Shown here piece after piece: positions 21,276-34,633 of a DNA stretch of 64,000 nucleotides. The stretch lies in NCBI GenBank assembly GCA_916700875.1, contig CAKAKS010000068.1:27621253-27685252 (forward strand). The letters run 5' to 3'. This DNA is from Sebastes aleutianus (taxonomy: Eukaryota; Chordata; Actinopteri; Perciformes; Sebastidae). Positions within the stretch are counted from its first letter, which is position 1; each line of letters starts with the position of its first letter. The notes under the pieces are model-generated. The model was not told the origin of the DNA, did not search any database, and worked only from the letters and a program-made list of their open reading frames with translations. Both the position numbers and the translations under genes were made by a program.

Positions 21276-23060
21276 GTAAAGCAGTTTTCTTTTCAAGATT
21301 TATATTTTATAGACAAAGTTATTTGTCATTGTAATTCATTTTAATCACTTTTGTTGAAATAACAAAACAGAAATAGATTCTCTTAAAAAAAAGAATAAAT
21401 AATTGAATTGTGTTTAATGTAGTTGTTTTATTTGGATAAGTGTCGAATATATAAATGGCTCTTTTGGACTGAAACTATTGAAAAAATCTATAAAAGGCAT
21501 CATATTTAATGAGATATTATGTTTGTTTGTAAAATCTTAATCTGCAAAGTAACTATAACAGATAAATGTAGTGGAGTGAAAAGACAATATTTTCCTCTAA
21601 GTGTAAAATGAATATAAATATAAATCAGTGTAAAATGGAAATAAGTAAAGAACAAGTATTTTAAAGTACTTGAGTAAATATATATGTAGTTATATTCCAC
21701 CACTGCAGGAAACACACTGTGTGGGTTCAGGTTGAACTGTTCAATAATAAAAATAATATCCCTGGAGAGAAAGTGAAGCCTCTCAACAACGATGCAGCAC
21801 TAAACAAAGGATCATCCGTTCTACCTGACATCAATATTCAAGTTGTCGTGAACTCCGGCCAGGACTGTCGGGAGAAGAGAATTACAACATTTAGCATTGA
21901 GGATCTTCTTTTGAATCTTTTATGGGGGTGCAGAAAAAAAGAGAAATGGAGCAGTTTCAGAAAGGAATCAATAATAAATCAAGCGTGCATCTTTTGCTGG
22001 CTGCTGAAGAAACCCAATTTAAGCCATCCATCATGTTCAAACCTTTATCTTATTTTAGGGAATATTGATGTATGAAATCGGTGGATGATGTATAACATTT
22101 TCTTTCATGTATGAGGTTTCTTTTGTGTCTATTTTCAGAATGTTCTCCATCCTCACATGTTTCCTTACTGTTGTACGTTGTCGTGACTTTGTGCATTTGC
22201 TTCTGTCTGTTCTATTTTGCTTCTGCCATCTGATTGGCACATCACCTGTGTCATTTGCATTTGTCCATAGCTTCTGGTAAATGGAAACAGCAAACCTCAG
22301 TCCACATTAAAGAGCAGGGGAGGACATCAGACATGTGCAATCACCAGCAATAAAATTGGCTATAAAATCTTAAAAGAAGAAGAAGAAGAAGTGTGCAACC
22401 ACATTTTGGCACAAACAAAATTATAACTTAAACGATTACTTGAAAATGAATCAGCAACTATGTGGGTACTTATAATCATCAAGTCAATTTTTAAGAAAAA
22501 TACCAAATAGTTTCAGGTTCCAGCTTCTCAAGTGTGAGTATCTGCCACTTTTCTTTGTCTTATGTGATAGTAAAGTGAGTATATTTGGGTTTTAGACTGT
22601 TGGTCAGACATGACATTTGAAGATCTAATTTTTGGTTGTAGGAAATTGTGATGGGCATTTGTTTTGCTGTTTTTTGACAATTAAAAACTTAAAAGCAGCT
22701 TAAATTATAATGAAAAACAATCATTAGTTTCAGCCTTCAACAGAACCTCTTAAGTACAAAACAAAATGAAACATGGCAATTTTTCAAAAATGAAAAACAA
22801 CTGCAACATAATGCTATGAAATCATCAATGCCTCAGCGCATTTCGGGCACAAACAGAACCTCATACATGTAGAGTCTCATTAATTATGCTGTAGATCATG
22901 TTTGGTCTCACACTGTGCTTTTGTTCTTTGTCTCAGGTTCAGTTTTCCCATGTGTGACACTAGACTGATTCTCATTCTGCTCTGCATCAAGTACAAATAC
23001 AAAAGCCTTATTTGTTGTGCTGCATGAAGCCAATCTGTCCTCAGGTGACACCAAAAAGCT
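21276..23060. other. Eroded copy of the gene 2 downstream block
   Basis: 21276-21780 matches 8195-8600, and 22995-23055 (TTGTTGTGCTGCATGAAGCC, CTGTCCTCAGGTGAC) matches 9270-9320. This suggests that the block after gene 2 was duplicated after gene 5. The matching exon 3 reads GDTKKLRFKL and then stops. No convincing signal-peptide exon remains. An open stretch at 21719-22075 (118 codons) has no splice or family support. Confidence 0.45.
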
Positions 23061-24055
23061 CCGCTTCAAACTTTAAAGATCTGACCCGGTGCACTGGGTG
23101 TTGTTTTCCCTCTGACGCAGCTTGCTTGAATGCAATATCACAAAAGTTGTGTGACCTTTTCGGAGAGGGAGCTGAGGGTGCATGTGAGAAAAGTTTAAAG
23201 TTCAGGCACAAAGAGAAAATGAGTGAAAGACGAAGAAAGAGAGGGATGTGAAGGCCTTGGGGCTTCCTTAAGATCCTCTAACTTGTACATTATTTCTCTG
23301 CAGTGACAGCTAAACGTCTGTTCTGCCAACAGCTTCAGGGCAGAAGAAAGAGTGGAGGGATGGATGGGTAGATGGATGTAGGGCATTGCCCCCATCATGT
23401 CTTTGCCTTTCATTTTCCCTTTCTCTAAGTTTAAAAAACAAATTAGGGAAGAAAATTCTAAAATACTTCAGTCAGAATGTTTCTCTTTTGATGTTTGGAT
23501 GCTTTTTTGGCTAACAAACTGTGCTGCGACCAGATATACTGTGAGGTAGAAAAGATATAAGCAGCTATTTAGTGCTGAGGTGAGCTACGTGTGATCAGTG
23601 GATCAGATTGATTAGAGGCCTGAACACTGAACGTTGTTTGATGCAGTCTCCTCAGCTGCTGAGTAGTTCCTCTAGCCTACAGTCATTTCTAACAGTCGCA
23701 GATTTGCTACAAAATCACATGCATTGATTTGATTCATTAAGATAAAAATAGTCATTTTAATGTCTTTCACACAAAAAGATGTAACTTTCTATACAGTTTA
23801 TCTGCAGTCTTTGTGTGCTGTGTCTGTTTCTCTTGTTGTCTCTCATGTGTGACATTGAGTGAAACACTCACCTGTGTTGCAGTGACATGTCACTGATATT
23901 TACAATACATATTGTATTACTGTATTACTCAGTATGTAGGGCCTAATATAGCAACCACCATCAAAGATGGATTACTGTAAATGTTAAAAGTGCCACTTAA
24001 ACATTGCCACTATAAGAGTAGGCATAAAGAGTAGGTATTCTATTCTATTCTATTC
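23061..24055. other. Gene-poor spacer
   Basis: No gene, RNA or nameable repeat is seen, apart from a short (TATTC)n run just before 24056. Confidence 0.5.
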
Positions 24056-24908
24056 CAGTGGTGGAAGAGGTACTCAGATTCTTCGCTTAAATAAAAGTAG
24101 AAATGCCACAGTCTAAAAATACTCCATTATAAGTAAAAGTCTCTAATTCAAAATGTTGCTCAAGTAAAAGTACAGAAGTATTTTCAGCAAAATGTACTTA
24201 AAATATCAAATGTCAAAGTACTCATTATGCAGAATGACTCCTTTTACAGTGTTATATTTTATAGAATATTATACCATTCTGTTTTTTTCACTTACACATT
24301 CATGAAAGAAGAACATTTTAATGTTGCAGTTCCTCAATGTGGAGACAATTGTAGATACTTACAATTACACTTACTCACCAAAAACTGACAATAACCTGAT
24401 ATTTTCAGGTGGAATTTCATTCATTCTCACTGTGCAATATCATTTTCCACTTGTGCAATTTTGTTAATAGTCTTTTTATTGTCAATACTGTATATACTGC
24501 TCCTATTTTTATACTTCCCTCTATTTAAATGGTTCATATTTTTGTTACACTTTGTTTAGCTCTTTTTTTTTACTGTGTTAGCTGATGCATCTTGTTTTTT
24601 GCACTATCCCCTTTGCTGCTGTACACTGCAAATTTCCCCACTGCGGGACTAATAAAGGAATATCTTATCTTATCTTATCGTACTTTGTGTACTATACTGG
24701 GTAGATGTGAAGTATAGTGCTGCAACATATCATATAAGAATATAATGTGTTTTTTTTATGTGTCAAATAAATGAAGTGGATTAAAAAGTACAGTATTTAC
24801 CTCTGAGATGTAGTAGAGCAGTATAAAGTAGCAGAAAATGGAAATACTCAAGTAAAATAAAGTATGTCAAAATTATACTTATAGTGCATGTACTTAGTTA
24901 CATTCCAT
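24056..24908 (+). mobile_element. CAGTGGTGG repeat with a nested LINE tail
   Basis: Begins CAGTGGTGGAAGAGGTACTC and ends near GTACTTAGTTACATTCCA. The reverse complement of the first bases closes the copy at 21560-21710 (TTCCACCACTG), so the family has inverted ends. Inside, 24480-24680 resembles a non-LTR element 3' end (AATTTCCCCACTGCGGGACT, then TATCT repeats). (TATTC)n runs flank both sides. Confidence 0.65.
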
Positions 24909-24979
24909 TCTATTCTGTTCTATTCTATTCAATTATGTTCTATTTTGTTCTATTCTATTCTATTCTATTCGATTCCATT

Positions 24980-25277
24980 CTATGGGTCGTTCTGTGCTCG
25001 CGCCGCAGGAGGGCACGAACGTCTCTCTCTCGTTTGGCGTCAGCGGTCTCCCAGCAACAGCCGGGCTCGAGCTCATCTCAATCATCCACAGCTGAGCGCC
25101 GTCAAGTTACACACACACTCAGACTGAAACAGGAAGCCAGGGCGATTTCACCTACAAAATAAAAGCACACAGGGTTCAGGTGTGTTTCTCTAGCCCTGTT
25201 TACTTCAAGGCTTATCCTGGCTGGATTCTCTCTTCTAGTCTACTGTGGAGTCAAGTGGAGTGTTGTTACCTTGAAAG
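24980..25277 (+). other. Possible noncoding first exon of the large gene
   Basis: A relatively G/C-rich stretch with CpGs ends in a near-perfect donor, TTGAAAG|GTAAGG at 25277/25278. No open reading frame leaves it in a useful frame. It could be a 5' UTR exon of the gene whose coding part starts at 27092. This is inference from the donor and base composition only. Confidence 0.25.
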
Positions 25278-25637
25278 GTAAGGTACTAGGAGATATAACT
25301 CAAATAACTTTTTTTTTTAACAACTGTTAATAGTCAATAGAAAGATGTCCTATGACCACACCTGGTTCCTGGAGGATAAAACAAAAGCTCCTGTCTGGAA
25401 AGGAACCCCCCCCCCCCCCTCAGGTGCAATCACTTCCCCAAAATCAAAGGCCTAAAATCTACTGCCTTCCTCCCTTTGTTCACTTTTTTTTCTTACCACC
25501 AACATGATGTGTGTGCTATAGCACAAACCACAAACACATACACAGACAGGCAAGAAAAAAATGCCAAGAAATCTGCTTCTGAAATGAATTGCTCTGCATA
25601 TGGAACCTGCTGACCGCTCTCTCCGTTGCTCATATCA

Positions 25638-26316
25638 TTAAAGGGACTGTTTGTAACTTCTTACACGTATAAATCAATCTGGGTGGGTGTCCCATGCGCG
25701 CTGGCGTGTGGCTACGCTGTTCAGACAAGACTCCAACACAAACTATACGGAAGCACCAAAACCGCAAAGTTATATCTAGTGAAGCCCGTCTGTTAAACAG
25801 TGTTGGCTGAGGTCGGTGGACGCGGGGGAGACCGTAGCGTTGGTCTCCAGGACCGGAGTCTGTACTCTGCCTGTCTGCTTGCCTTCACTCAGCTCGCTCC
25901 ACCTCACGTGCATGTGTGCACACTACACACTGCAGAAGACTTCGCTCTGAAAATATCTAGTGAATGTACAGTGGACGTTTGTGCAGAAATAACTACTGCA
26001 GCTCCTCCAGACCAACAGAGGTTTACCGTGTCTTGTGAAGAGACGGGGCTCCGCAGAGAGAAACGTTATCGTCTCCGACCGGGTGCCGGTGTCTCCCTCC
26101 GGCAGCGGTCGGGAGGCTGAAGCAGGATAAGCCAACACTAGGATCAGCAGTGATTCATGGAGAGACCTTCGTCTGGTCAGCTAACAATACTGCCAAGCAG
26201 GTGAAATATAGAGTGATATTAGTGAGCGAGTGCGAGCCCGACGCTGACTTTCGTTGACTTAACGGCCACAGGTGTCGCTGTGAAGCATTTCCGATTCTTA
26301 CAAACAGTCCCTTTAA
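25638..26316. mobile_element. Inverted-repeat element (about 680 bp)
   Basis: A perfect 19-bp inverted terminal repeat, TTAAAGGGACTGTTTGTAA at the left and its complement at the right. The inside is CpG-rich. A 106-codon open stretch inside has no family signature, so a non-autonomous DNA element is likely. Confidence 0.75.
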
Positions 26317-26439
26317 GTACAGGCCAGTACATTCTCATTAAACATCAACGTTTTCTCACTTCACAAAATAATTTCACTAATTTGATACTCATTTCTTTTT
26401 TCTTACACATTTTTCTTTAAACTTCCTCTTCTTTATTGT

Positions 26440-27091
26440 TAAGAAATTACTTTTTGAAAGTGTTGGAGAGCACACAGGTAGAGAGGAGTGAAGTGGTTCA
26501 ACCCAGACTGAAGCTCTGTCCTTTTGCCACCTCATGACAAACAACCCTGGGATGTTTTATTTTGAAAAACATCGATAGGAAGTCGTATTGCTTCCAATGC
26601 TGTGTGCTTTTTGCTCCGAGGTCCGCTCAGCTGCAGCAGAACAGACGAGAAAGCATGGAGCGCAACAAGACGCGTTGGAGAGACTCACCAAGCGGACGGG
26701 AAAAGTGCCAGTTTCTCATCTGTTTGTAAGTCACTTTCAGCGACAGTCGGGCAGATTTGTGCTCCCCAGCAGGTGGACATTGAGCATCCCCAAAGCGTGC
26801 GTAAAATGACCGGAGAGGAGAGAATAGTGTTGGAGTGACCAGCAGCGACCAAAGAACTGGAGGAAAAGGAGGAGTAAAAAAAGAGACGAGTGTGCTTTGG
26901 ATTTCCACACATTTGAACATTTAACGTTGTTTTTTGGGGGGAAAAAATGTCCCACAGCTTTTAATGTCTCATGCCATTAGAGGGAACAGTTACTTCTCTT
27001 CAAGGAAACTGTGAGTTGAGCTGAGATCTCGTTAAAAGAAGGAGACAAGTGGGCTGAAACTGAAGAAGCAGTCACTGAACAGTTACGAGCC
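26440..27091 (+). promoter_or_regulatory. Probable 5' UTR and promoter-proximal region of the large gene
   Basis: CpG-bearing sequence rich in GAGAGA and AGCGAC words leads directly to ATG 27092. Several short upstream ATGs with stops are present. A pyrimidine-rich stretch ending TTGTTAAG near 26443 could be an acceptor, which would make this the second exon. No TATA box is seen. Confidence 0.35.
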
Positions 27092-27152
27092 ATGGTGAAG
27101 TTTCATAACTCGGACCTATGGATAGCCTGGATGGTCATCTTCTGCATGGAGG
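27092..27152 (+). CDS. First coding exon of a large gene: signal-peptide-like
   Basis: Twenty codons plus one base from ATG 27092 to a consensus donor (GGAGG|GTGAGT). The peptide MVKFHNSDLWIAWMVIFCME has a polar start and a hydrophobic core, as in a short signal sequence. The phase-1 end fits the 30-nt exon at 57449, giving G-S-R-F-D-L-H-T-G-K-G. Signal exon, phase-1 join and a giant first intron are usual in vertebrate genes for immunoglobulin-superfamily adhesion and guidance receptors. The join GSR recalls Robo receptors (GSRLRQED), and an HNS-x-x-W-x-A motif recalls an alternative first exon of neurotrimin. Neither match is good enough to name the gene. Confidence 0.5.
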
Positions 27153-28374
27153 GTGAGTTGTGTGACACTTGGAAACTTCACAATGCACAATGCACCTTGT
27201 ACACAGACAATAATATGATAACAATAATAATAATATGTTGGGAAAATATTCCAAAGGGCTTACATATTTTTCTATCACGTGTACACATTACAATACTGCA
27301 TCAGTCCTGCAAAAACAGATGCATCTGGAATTAAATTCCTCTCCAAGAGCGCGTGCCACATCCATTTGATCCTTAATACTGTATGTTTGGATCAGGCTGA
27401 CAAATCCCCAGCATTTCCACAAAAACTAAAGCACCGATTTAGGATGACTTTTCCCCAGGTTGGTCGCCATGTCATCTCTTCCAAAAACACTTTTGATTGT
27501 GCACATTTTACCCAATAAGTCAGCTGACCCTCTTATTTTTTTTTCTCTCCCAGTGGAAACATCTCAAAGCATCTTTTCTCCCCCTCTCTTCACTCCACAA
27601 TTATTTCACTCCCTCCTTTTACCAAGAAAATGTTAAAAAAACATGTTAACCTGAAAACTGTTCTCCCTTTTTGTTTCTGAAATAATTGAATGATGCAACC
27701 CCTGGATGTTATTTACTACATTTTTAAAAATTATTATTATTATTTTTTTTTAAACACTTAATTATCAGCTACATTAAAACGTGGCACAGTAGTGAGAGAG
27801 TCTGTGTTTTGAAACAGAGCAGAAGGTGGAGGGTTGCACTACCGAGAAGCATGGTGACCAGGCAGCTCAGGAGAGCAAAACCACTATATACTCCTATAAT
27901 TCCCCCCATGGGGAGTTGTATGTATGTGTGTGTGGAATTTAATAGCAAGTTTGTTGATCTTATCTTACTTCTTAGTCCAGTTGTGTTATCAGTAATCCAA
28001 CACTACAGCTATTGGGAGTGAATGCAAGTTTGTTTTTGTTGGCTCTTTGTTGTGTAATATAATATAATATCCATGCAATATTGAAAACGAGACTTATCTG
28101 ATATTTTTAAGTAAGTCTTTATAAATGCTATAAACAGCTTTCCTGTTGTTCATGGAAAGCATTCAGGAAATACAATAAGAAATGTACAAGATTCAAATAT
28201 GCCATTAAAAGGAAAGATTAATGGCACAATAAATGAGCATCATTTGTAAATGTATTCATGCAAATATGGTGTATAGGCTAATGAATAAAGATGTTTAAAA
28301 TGCATCACGAGGCTGTTTAATATAGCTGTAAGTTAAAAATGAATGAGTTCATTAAACTTTAGTTCACATAGTGT

Positions 28375-28421
28375 ACAAATGAATTTCCCTTGGGATCAAT
28401 AAAGTTACTATCTATATATCC

Positions 28422-28490
<69 letters not shown>
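28375..28490. repeat. Retroelement tail and (TATC)n microsatellite
   Basis: GAATTTCCCTTGGGATCAAT and AAAGTTACTATCT form a typical fish L2-like 3' tail. It runs into about 17 TATC/CTAT units (28422-28490). Confidence 0.75.
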
Positions 28491-28639
28491 AAGCTTTATT
28501 CGAAAAATAGCAAAGCAGAGCGGAAAAATGCCAGACAATGCCAGCCAAGTCCCCTTAGAGCCTCACGTCAAGACACAAAAAGCATTGCCACTGAACCATG
28601 CAGGCACACACAAACAGACATGTACACACACCTACAACC

Positions 28640-28653
28640 ACACACACACACAT

Positions 28654-28715
<62 letters not shown>

Positions 28716-28940
28716 ACACACACACACACATACACTGGCTTGACATGTCAATTTGGACAGAACAATTGTGTGAGATTGAATTTGGTCCTGATTGCCCGGG
28801 TGCTTCACTCCGCTGCTCTCTTATTTAGCTGTATACCTTAGGAGTGAGTGGATGGTGTATCTTGTCAGCTTTACTCAGGGATACACACACACACACACAC
28901 ACACACGCACTCACACACATACACACACCACACACACACA
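28640..28940. repeat. (CA)n microsatellites
   Basis: Two CA-rich tracts (28640-28735 and 28884-28940), the first with CGCA variants. They are separated by about 150 bp of ordinary sequence. Confidence 0.95.
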
Positions 28941-31900
28941 CGCTTATTTGATTTGACCAGTCTGACCCTTTGTCTGGTGAAATGGGTTGAAATAAATAAT
29001 TGTGGATTGCGGCCACTCTTTATTTTCCTCCCCAGGTGATTCACATGTCCATCCAATTTAAGAAAAAACACCCTTAGCTATCGCAATGAGTGAAAGTTCA
29101 AGTCTATAAAATGACTTCATAGAAAGAACAAATTGCTCAGCAGCTCTATTAACAAGCCAGCGTGTTGAGAAAGAAGCTGCCTTCGCTGGACAGTTTTTCT
29201 TCTCTCCTCTTGCGTCTTGGTGGGGAGCTGCCAGTGTTTCTATAAATACATTCTGATGCAGCAAAGTCAGTATTGATTGTGGTTGCTTGTTTTGGCTGTG
29301 TGTACTGACCTCCACTTTTTGCATGTCAGACATTGTCACTAGATTGATCTGATCTGTTCATTATGTTAGCGGACACCAGATCGTTTGAGGATATTACACA
29401 ATGAGGCCTGAATAGTTTCACTATTATCTCAAGTGTACATATTTAACAAAATCTTTTATATCTTTTTGACAAAAAGTGCGTTTTTTTTTGGCTTGAATGC
29501 ATCCAGTATGCGTTTGAAGCTGACGTACTCTAAACAGTTAAAAAGAAGTGAAAAGAGGAAAGTTTTGAAAAGCAGAAAACTGTGAGCAACTAAGACAGGA
29601 GGAAGTCAAATTCATAAGTGACTTGGACAGGCGTCAGACACGGCCAAGTTTGTACTTTCAGCATTAGTTAGAGGACATGTCATGTCGTTCTTCAGCCATC
29701 AACCCTCCCCGGTCACACATAAATATTGTATCCTCTCCTCTCAATTAGGAGTAGGCATCTTACACAGTGAAGGAAAGTTGGGCCGTTCCGATCTGCAGTG
29801 CTGAAAACATTGGCTGAAAGTTTGTAAAAGTTGGAGGAGTAAACAGAAGAGGCTCTATGCTAATAAACTGATTGGTTCAGCTGTTGTCACAACGAACCCC
29901 CACGGCGATACCAACACAGAGCGGCTCTGTCCACGATGCCCTGATTTAACGATTCACCCAGAACAACCCTCAAGGGTGTTGCAGGGACCGATCCGGAGGT
30001 CCAATCAATTCAGCAAATTAAATTCAAGCCGAGGTGGTGGCTCTGAACTTCTGAGCAACGACTGTTGTTTGTTTTGGTTGTCTGCATAATAGCTCTTATA
30101 GAACATTTCACATTTGCATACAGTGAAATGTTTGGAGTAGCCTCCAGGCTTCCATCCCACTGTCCTGTATGTTTGAAATGAAGAGTCCAGTGAGGACGAG
30201 GAGCACACAGGCATAAATAAAGAAGACAACATGCATCTTAAGCTCATTGACATTCAGGGCATTCATGTCTGCATCAAAGCTGAACTTAGACCAGCTCCAT
30301 CTGTGAGCTAGTTAACCTTTGAAGATCTGCTAAGTCCCGGTATGAACTGATATAGCAAGCCTGGTCTGTTTGTTGTTTACATGGTCTCCTTTGCTCAGTT
30401 TGCTCAAATATGATTCACGCCAGTTGCACTAGGTCCACAGTAGCAGTGAGGAGGGTTTTGGTGATCTGCAGGCCAAAAGACGTCCAGCTGTCGAGGTGGA
30501 AGCTTGGCTAAATTTGGTGGAAAAGTTGTTTCAACAACTACATTATATATTATATTGTAGCAGTAGTAAATCTGCAAATCACCAAAATCATGGCGGGTTT
30601 CTGTTGCCACTTTAAAGCTGCTTTGTTTTTTCTGTTAATTCTTCTCTTCAACATGTGCAGGTAGTCAAAGATAATGATGGGTGAGAGAGAACGGATTGAC
30701 AAGAGCTTTGAAAAGATAGTAAGTGTTAAAGAGCTGCACATTTGTACATACAATCAGTTTTTGTAACCTCAGGTGATCTTGCTTTTCTGTTGTTTTAATG
30801 TAATGCATCTAGCATCCAACCTAGAGCATGCCTCTCGATCTAAAAATCCTGCTAATGCAGGATGCATATGACAGAGATTCCAGTTTTATCTGATAAGTAG
30901 CGTTTTTTCCCCCCCTCCTCTTTCCGCCTGCTGCTAAAAAGGAGCAGCTGGAACAAGAGTGTTGGACAGATGGAACTTTCCACCTCGATTATTTTCCTCA
31001 CTAAAAATAGCTTCTCAAAAAATTAAAAGACCTCTGGGACCGCTTGCAAAGTGCATGTGCGTGCGCGCATATGCGTGTGTATGTTTGAGCGACAGAGAAC
31101 TTCAGACGACGGGGTCCTCAGATGATGGCGGCAGCGGCCATCCTGGGAGTGTGAATGAATAAATGATAGGCAGATATTTGGAGGAAGAGAGCGCAGCATT
31201 CGCCCGGTCCCACGGTCTCTTAAGCACACATTAAACTAGGCCCCGAAGAGTCCACAGGCTGCTCAAATTGCACGGCAGTTGGCCAAGCATCTGGGGCAAA
31301 CATCTGATGTGGTCAGTTCACAGAGGTTTGGGGCTTTGAGGTTTTGGGGTTGGTTGTACCTTTAATCAGAGTGGCAAATGAGGGAATCATGAGTTGATCA
31401 TGAGCGTGTGGGGAGCAGGCTGATGCTGTTGATGCCGACATGTGATCAGTTGTGTTTTTAACTGCATTTGGGTTAGATGATTAAAAAGGGTGGTGAGAAA
31501 GTAGGGTGTCACTTATCAAAAACAGAAGCTGATCTGGAGGCAGGCGGTACGCTTGTCAAACTTGTTTTAGGTTCAGGTTCGTCATCTATAACACTTAAAA
31601 GTGGGAAACACTTTGATTTCCAGTGGAAGTTCATTCATGTTAGATGAGGGACTTTGTCACTGCTGCATCATTCGGTGCAGAGGAATTGTGTGAATGAAGC
31701 ATTTGAACTTTTATTTCATGACACGTAAGAAGTTTCAACAGTGAATCAGTTGCAATGAAAATCTGTGTTTCAGTAGTAGTTTTATCTCAGTATGCTTGAG
31801 CCACAAGATCGTTGCCCTGAGCAGCAAGATAACTTCTCTATGGATTAAGTGTGATTATTATAAAACCTGATGTTAATCAAGAACCTGCAAATAGCAACAC

Positions 31901-31948
31901 TTTCAGAGGGGAATTCAAAAAGACGAAAAAAACAAATCCATGACGAGA
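28941..31948. other. Intronic sequence without recognised features
   Basis: No exon with good borders, RNA gene or repeat family that I can name is seen in this part of the first intron. Confidence 0.5.
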
Positions 31949-32511
31949 CCATAGACTTTCATGGACGTAGCCTTCGGGACTGAGAAGTGAAGCCAATGCT
32001 GAAGTGCCTTAAACTTGCATTCTTTCTAATAGCCAGCAGGGGGCGACTCCTCTGGTTGCAAAAAGAAGTCTGATTGAGAAAATGACCCTACTTCTCACTT
32101 GATTTATTACCTCAGTAAACATTGTAAACATGAGTTTATGGTCTCAATCGCTAGTTTCAAGTCTTCTTCAATCCAGCATGATGTTCATTTAGTAAATTAT
32201 GGTGCCATTTAGAGTCAAATAGACCATAAAGCAGGGGATGCTTTAGGGCGTGGCTACCTTGTGATTGGCAGGTCTTGGGCGAGTTTATATTGGAGTTAGT
32301 TGAAAGCCTGGTGCAACGCATGCAGTCGCTAAAGGGTGCCTCCCTGCGTCAGTATCCGATGCCGAGGGGCAATTAACAAGCGGCGGTACTTGACGAGTTG
32401 GAAGTGAGACCGGGTCGACCGGGTGGCAACAGCCAAAATGCCAAACTTGAGGCTTCAAAACGGTAGTTCTGTCATGGTGACTACGTCCACTTCCTTTATA
32501 CTAGTCTATGG
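31949..32511. mobile_element. Inverted-repeat element (CCATAGACT ends)
   Basis: Left end CCATAGACTTTCATGGACGT. The right end, reverse complemented, reads CCATAGACTAGTATAAAGGA and AGTGGACGTAG. Internal words such as CAGCAGGGGGCGACTCCTCT are common in fish genomes. No coding capacity. Confidence 0.65.
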
Positions 32512-33697
32512 ACAAGACTACAAAACATAAGTGAATCTACATGCTTTATGCGTATAAAACAGTTTCTTGGTCAATAACATATTGTGACAGATTGTACCAT
32601 TCAGATGAGACCATCTTTTAACTTGATTTTCCTTTCGAGTATGTGTGTGTGTGAGTGTGTGTGAAGAGCTCTGGGCTTATACATATTTAAAGCGGATGTC
32701 TTCCTCCTGTCGTGGCACCCTGAAGATCCTCTCCTTAAAATGAGTAGTTTTGCTTCGCTGGCTCTCGAGGTTTGACAGGACCCTTGCTGACAGGACTCCT
32801 CCATCACATCAGTGACTCAGGAGATATTTGGTACATGCAGATATAACATTAAGGTGGAGAGTAATAATAGTGTGTCATATGGTAAAAAAAAAGCTTTTAC
32901 AAACTCTTTGTAACTATCAATAAGTTTACTTTGCTGTTTACTTGCATGACAACGACATGTTTAACAGTTGCTTACTGTTAGATTGTCCCAAAGGCTCAGA
33001 ATGAACAAAGAGAGTGAAAAAAAGTCTCTTTAATCCCATGAATCCGGGCAAAGTCATGAGTGTGAGTCAGAGGGGGAATTTGGGACCAAGACAAATTTGG
33101 GACTCTTAAGTTTACTCTATCCATCTATCTATCTTGCACCCTAGTCACAGATTGGGGTTTTCCACAGACCACACTCTAACAGAACAATTATTGTTTCTTT
33201 GTAGACTCCTGCGCAATATCACATCCGTATCCCAAAAAAGACCATTTTAAACCTGTTTTCAAACAGTAATCTGACTCTAAATCCATGCAACTAACAGGAT
33301 TTTGAACAGAAATCACATTCAACCTCAACTATTTATGTGCCAGCATCAAAAAGCTACACTTTTCACTTGACTAAAGGTCTTTTTTAAAAAACTTTATCTT
33401 CACAAACATGATAAAATAGTGTTGTTCTCTCTATCTTTAGGGCACTTGCTCATTTTCATGTTCGCAAAAATCCATGTTAATTGACTATTTTACAAAAGCC
33501 CTCCTGCACCATTCACTTCCTTGTGCGTGTGATATATTGCGGCTCTCAATCAGTGTCTGCCGGAGGGTCGTTAAGTTGATCTCTGGTATTACCAAGAATA
33601 GTTGCCGTGTTTATCATTGTAAGCCTTTATGAGCTCAGATCAATGGCGAAGGAAATGCTCCTGCGCACACATTATTCCCACAAGTGTGTGCTAACGG

Positions 33698-33728
<31 letters not shown>

Positions 33729-34365
33729 TGTCTGGGACCTCATATTCCCCAGGCAAATAAATTACACTGGATCCCAAAGGATCGAGGTTTCCCTCGGACT
33801 GTAATGACCTCATCAGTTAGATCAACCAATCACAAACCTTCAGGTTGTAGACAGTCACTTTGTCTTTTAGGTTCATTAGATTCACGCTCTCCTGGGAGTT
33901 CGATGTGAGCATGAAAGGAAACTTCAGTCGGTTCAGCTGCTCATTTTTATGCACAGGATGTGAAAAGCCTTTTGACTTGATCAGCCAAACCTTTTGGAAA
34001 TTAATTGAAACGTCTTTGCCTTGAAAGTAGTGATGGCTAATTGGTTTTGATAAATTATTGCCCGATTAGTTATTCATAAATTACTTAAATGTTCCCTAGA
34101 ATTACATTTTAAATTATGAAATCATGTTCTCAGACTACTCAAGGACATGTTGTTTGCATCCTTCTAGACAATAAACCAAAACAGTGAATCTGAATTTTTA
34201 TGAAAACTCCCTTTTTTTTATTACTGAAACAATATCATTAGGAGCATAAGTAATAAGTATAAGTAATGTCAAAAAACCACAACATTGTGTTTTCACACCC
34301 AAATTGTAAGTAAATCAAACTAATTGTACAATGGATTAAGTAATTTAAGTTGCCAATAGAGCAAA
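32512..34365. other. Intronic sequence with a (GT)n tract
   Basis: A (GT)14 tract lies at 33701-33728. Otherwise I see nothing I can name. Confidence 0.55.
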
Positions 34366-34633
34366 TTAAAGGTGCTAAAGGCAAGATTGGAAGCTTCTAT
34401 TGCCTCCGCACGGCTCTCAACAGCTGGCGGTTAACGGTGCTAACAGTGTTAACCTGGGGGGGGAACCGTCGGTCGGGACGGCGTTATCAGCTGTAACTGC
34501 CGTATGACAGCGGCGTCCGCGAGCTAGCCAGTGGGGCAAGCTCAAATGCACAAACATGTACTAAAAGCACGCCATAGCAAATAGTTGTTTGTTGCTATAT
34601 TAATGCTCTGGATATCGTAAAGAGCACCTTTAA
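34366..34633. mobile_element. Short inverted-repeat element, family B, copy 1
   Basis: Perfect 11-bp ends TTAAAGGTGCT and AGCACCTTTAA around 268 bp. It shares CTATTGCCTC, GCTAACAGnG and GCAAATAGTTGTTTGnTGCT with 41115-41494. Confidence 0.75.

Noticed and set aside
25800..26120. 106-codon frame near 26 kb as a gene
   Set aside because: It lies wholly inside an element with 19-bp inverted ends and shows no family motif.
28422..28490. CRISPR-like regular repeats
   Set aside because: A simple TATC microsatellite in a fish genome; no spacers.
28528..29071. His-Thr and Cys-Val repeat frames
   Set aside because: Direct translations of (CA)n microsatellites.
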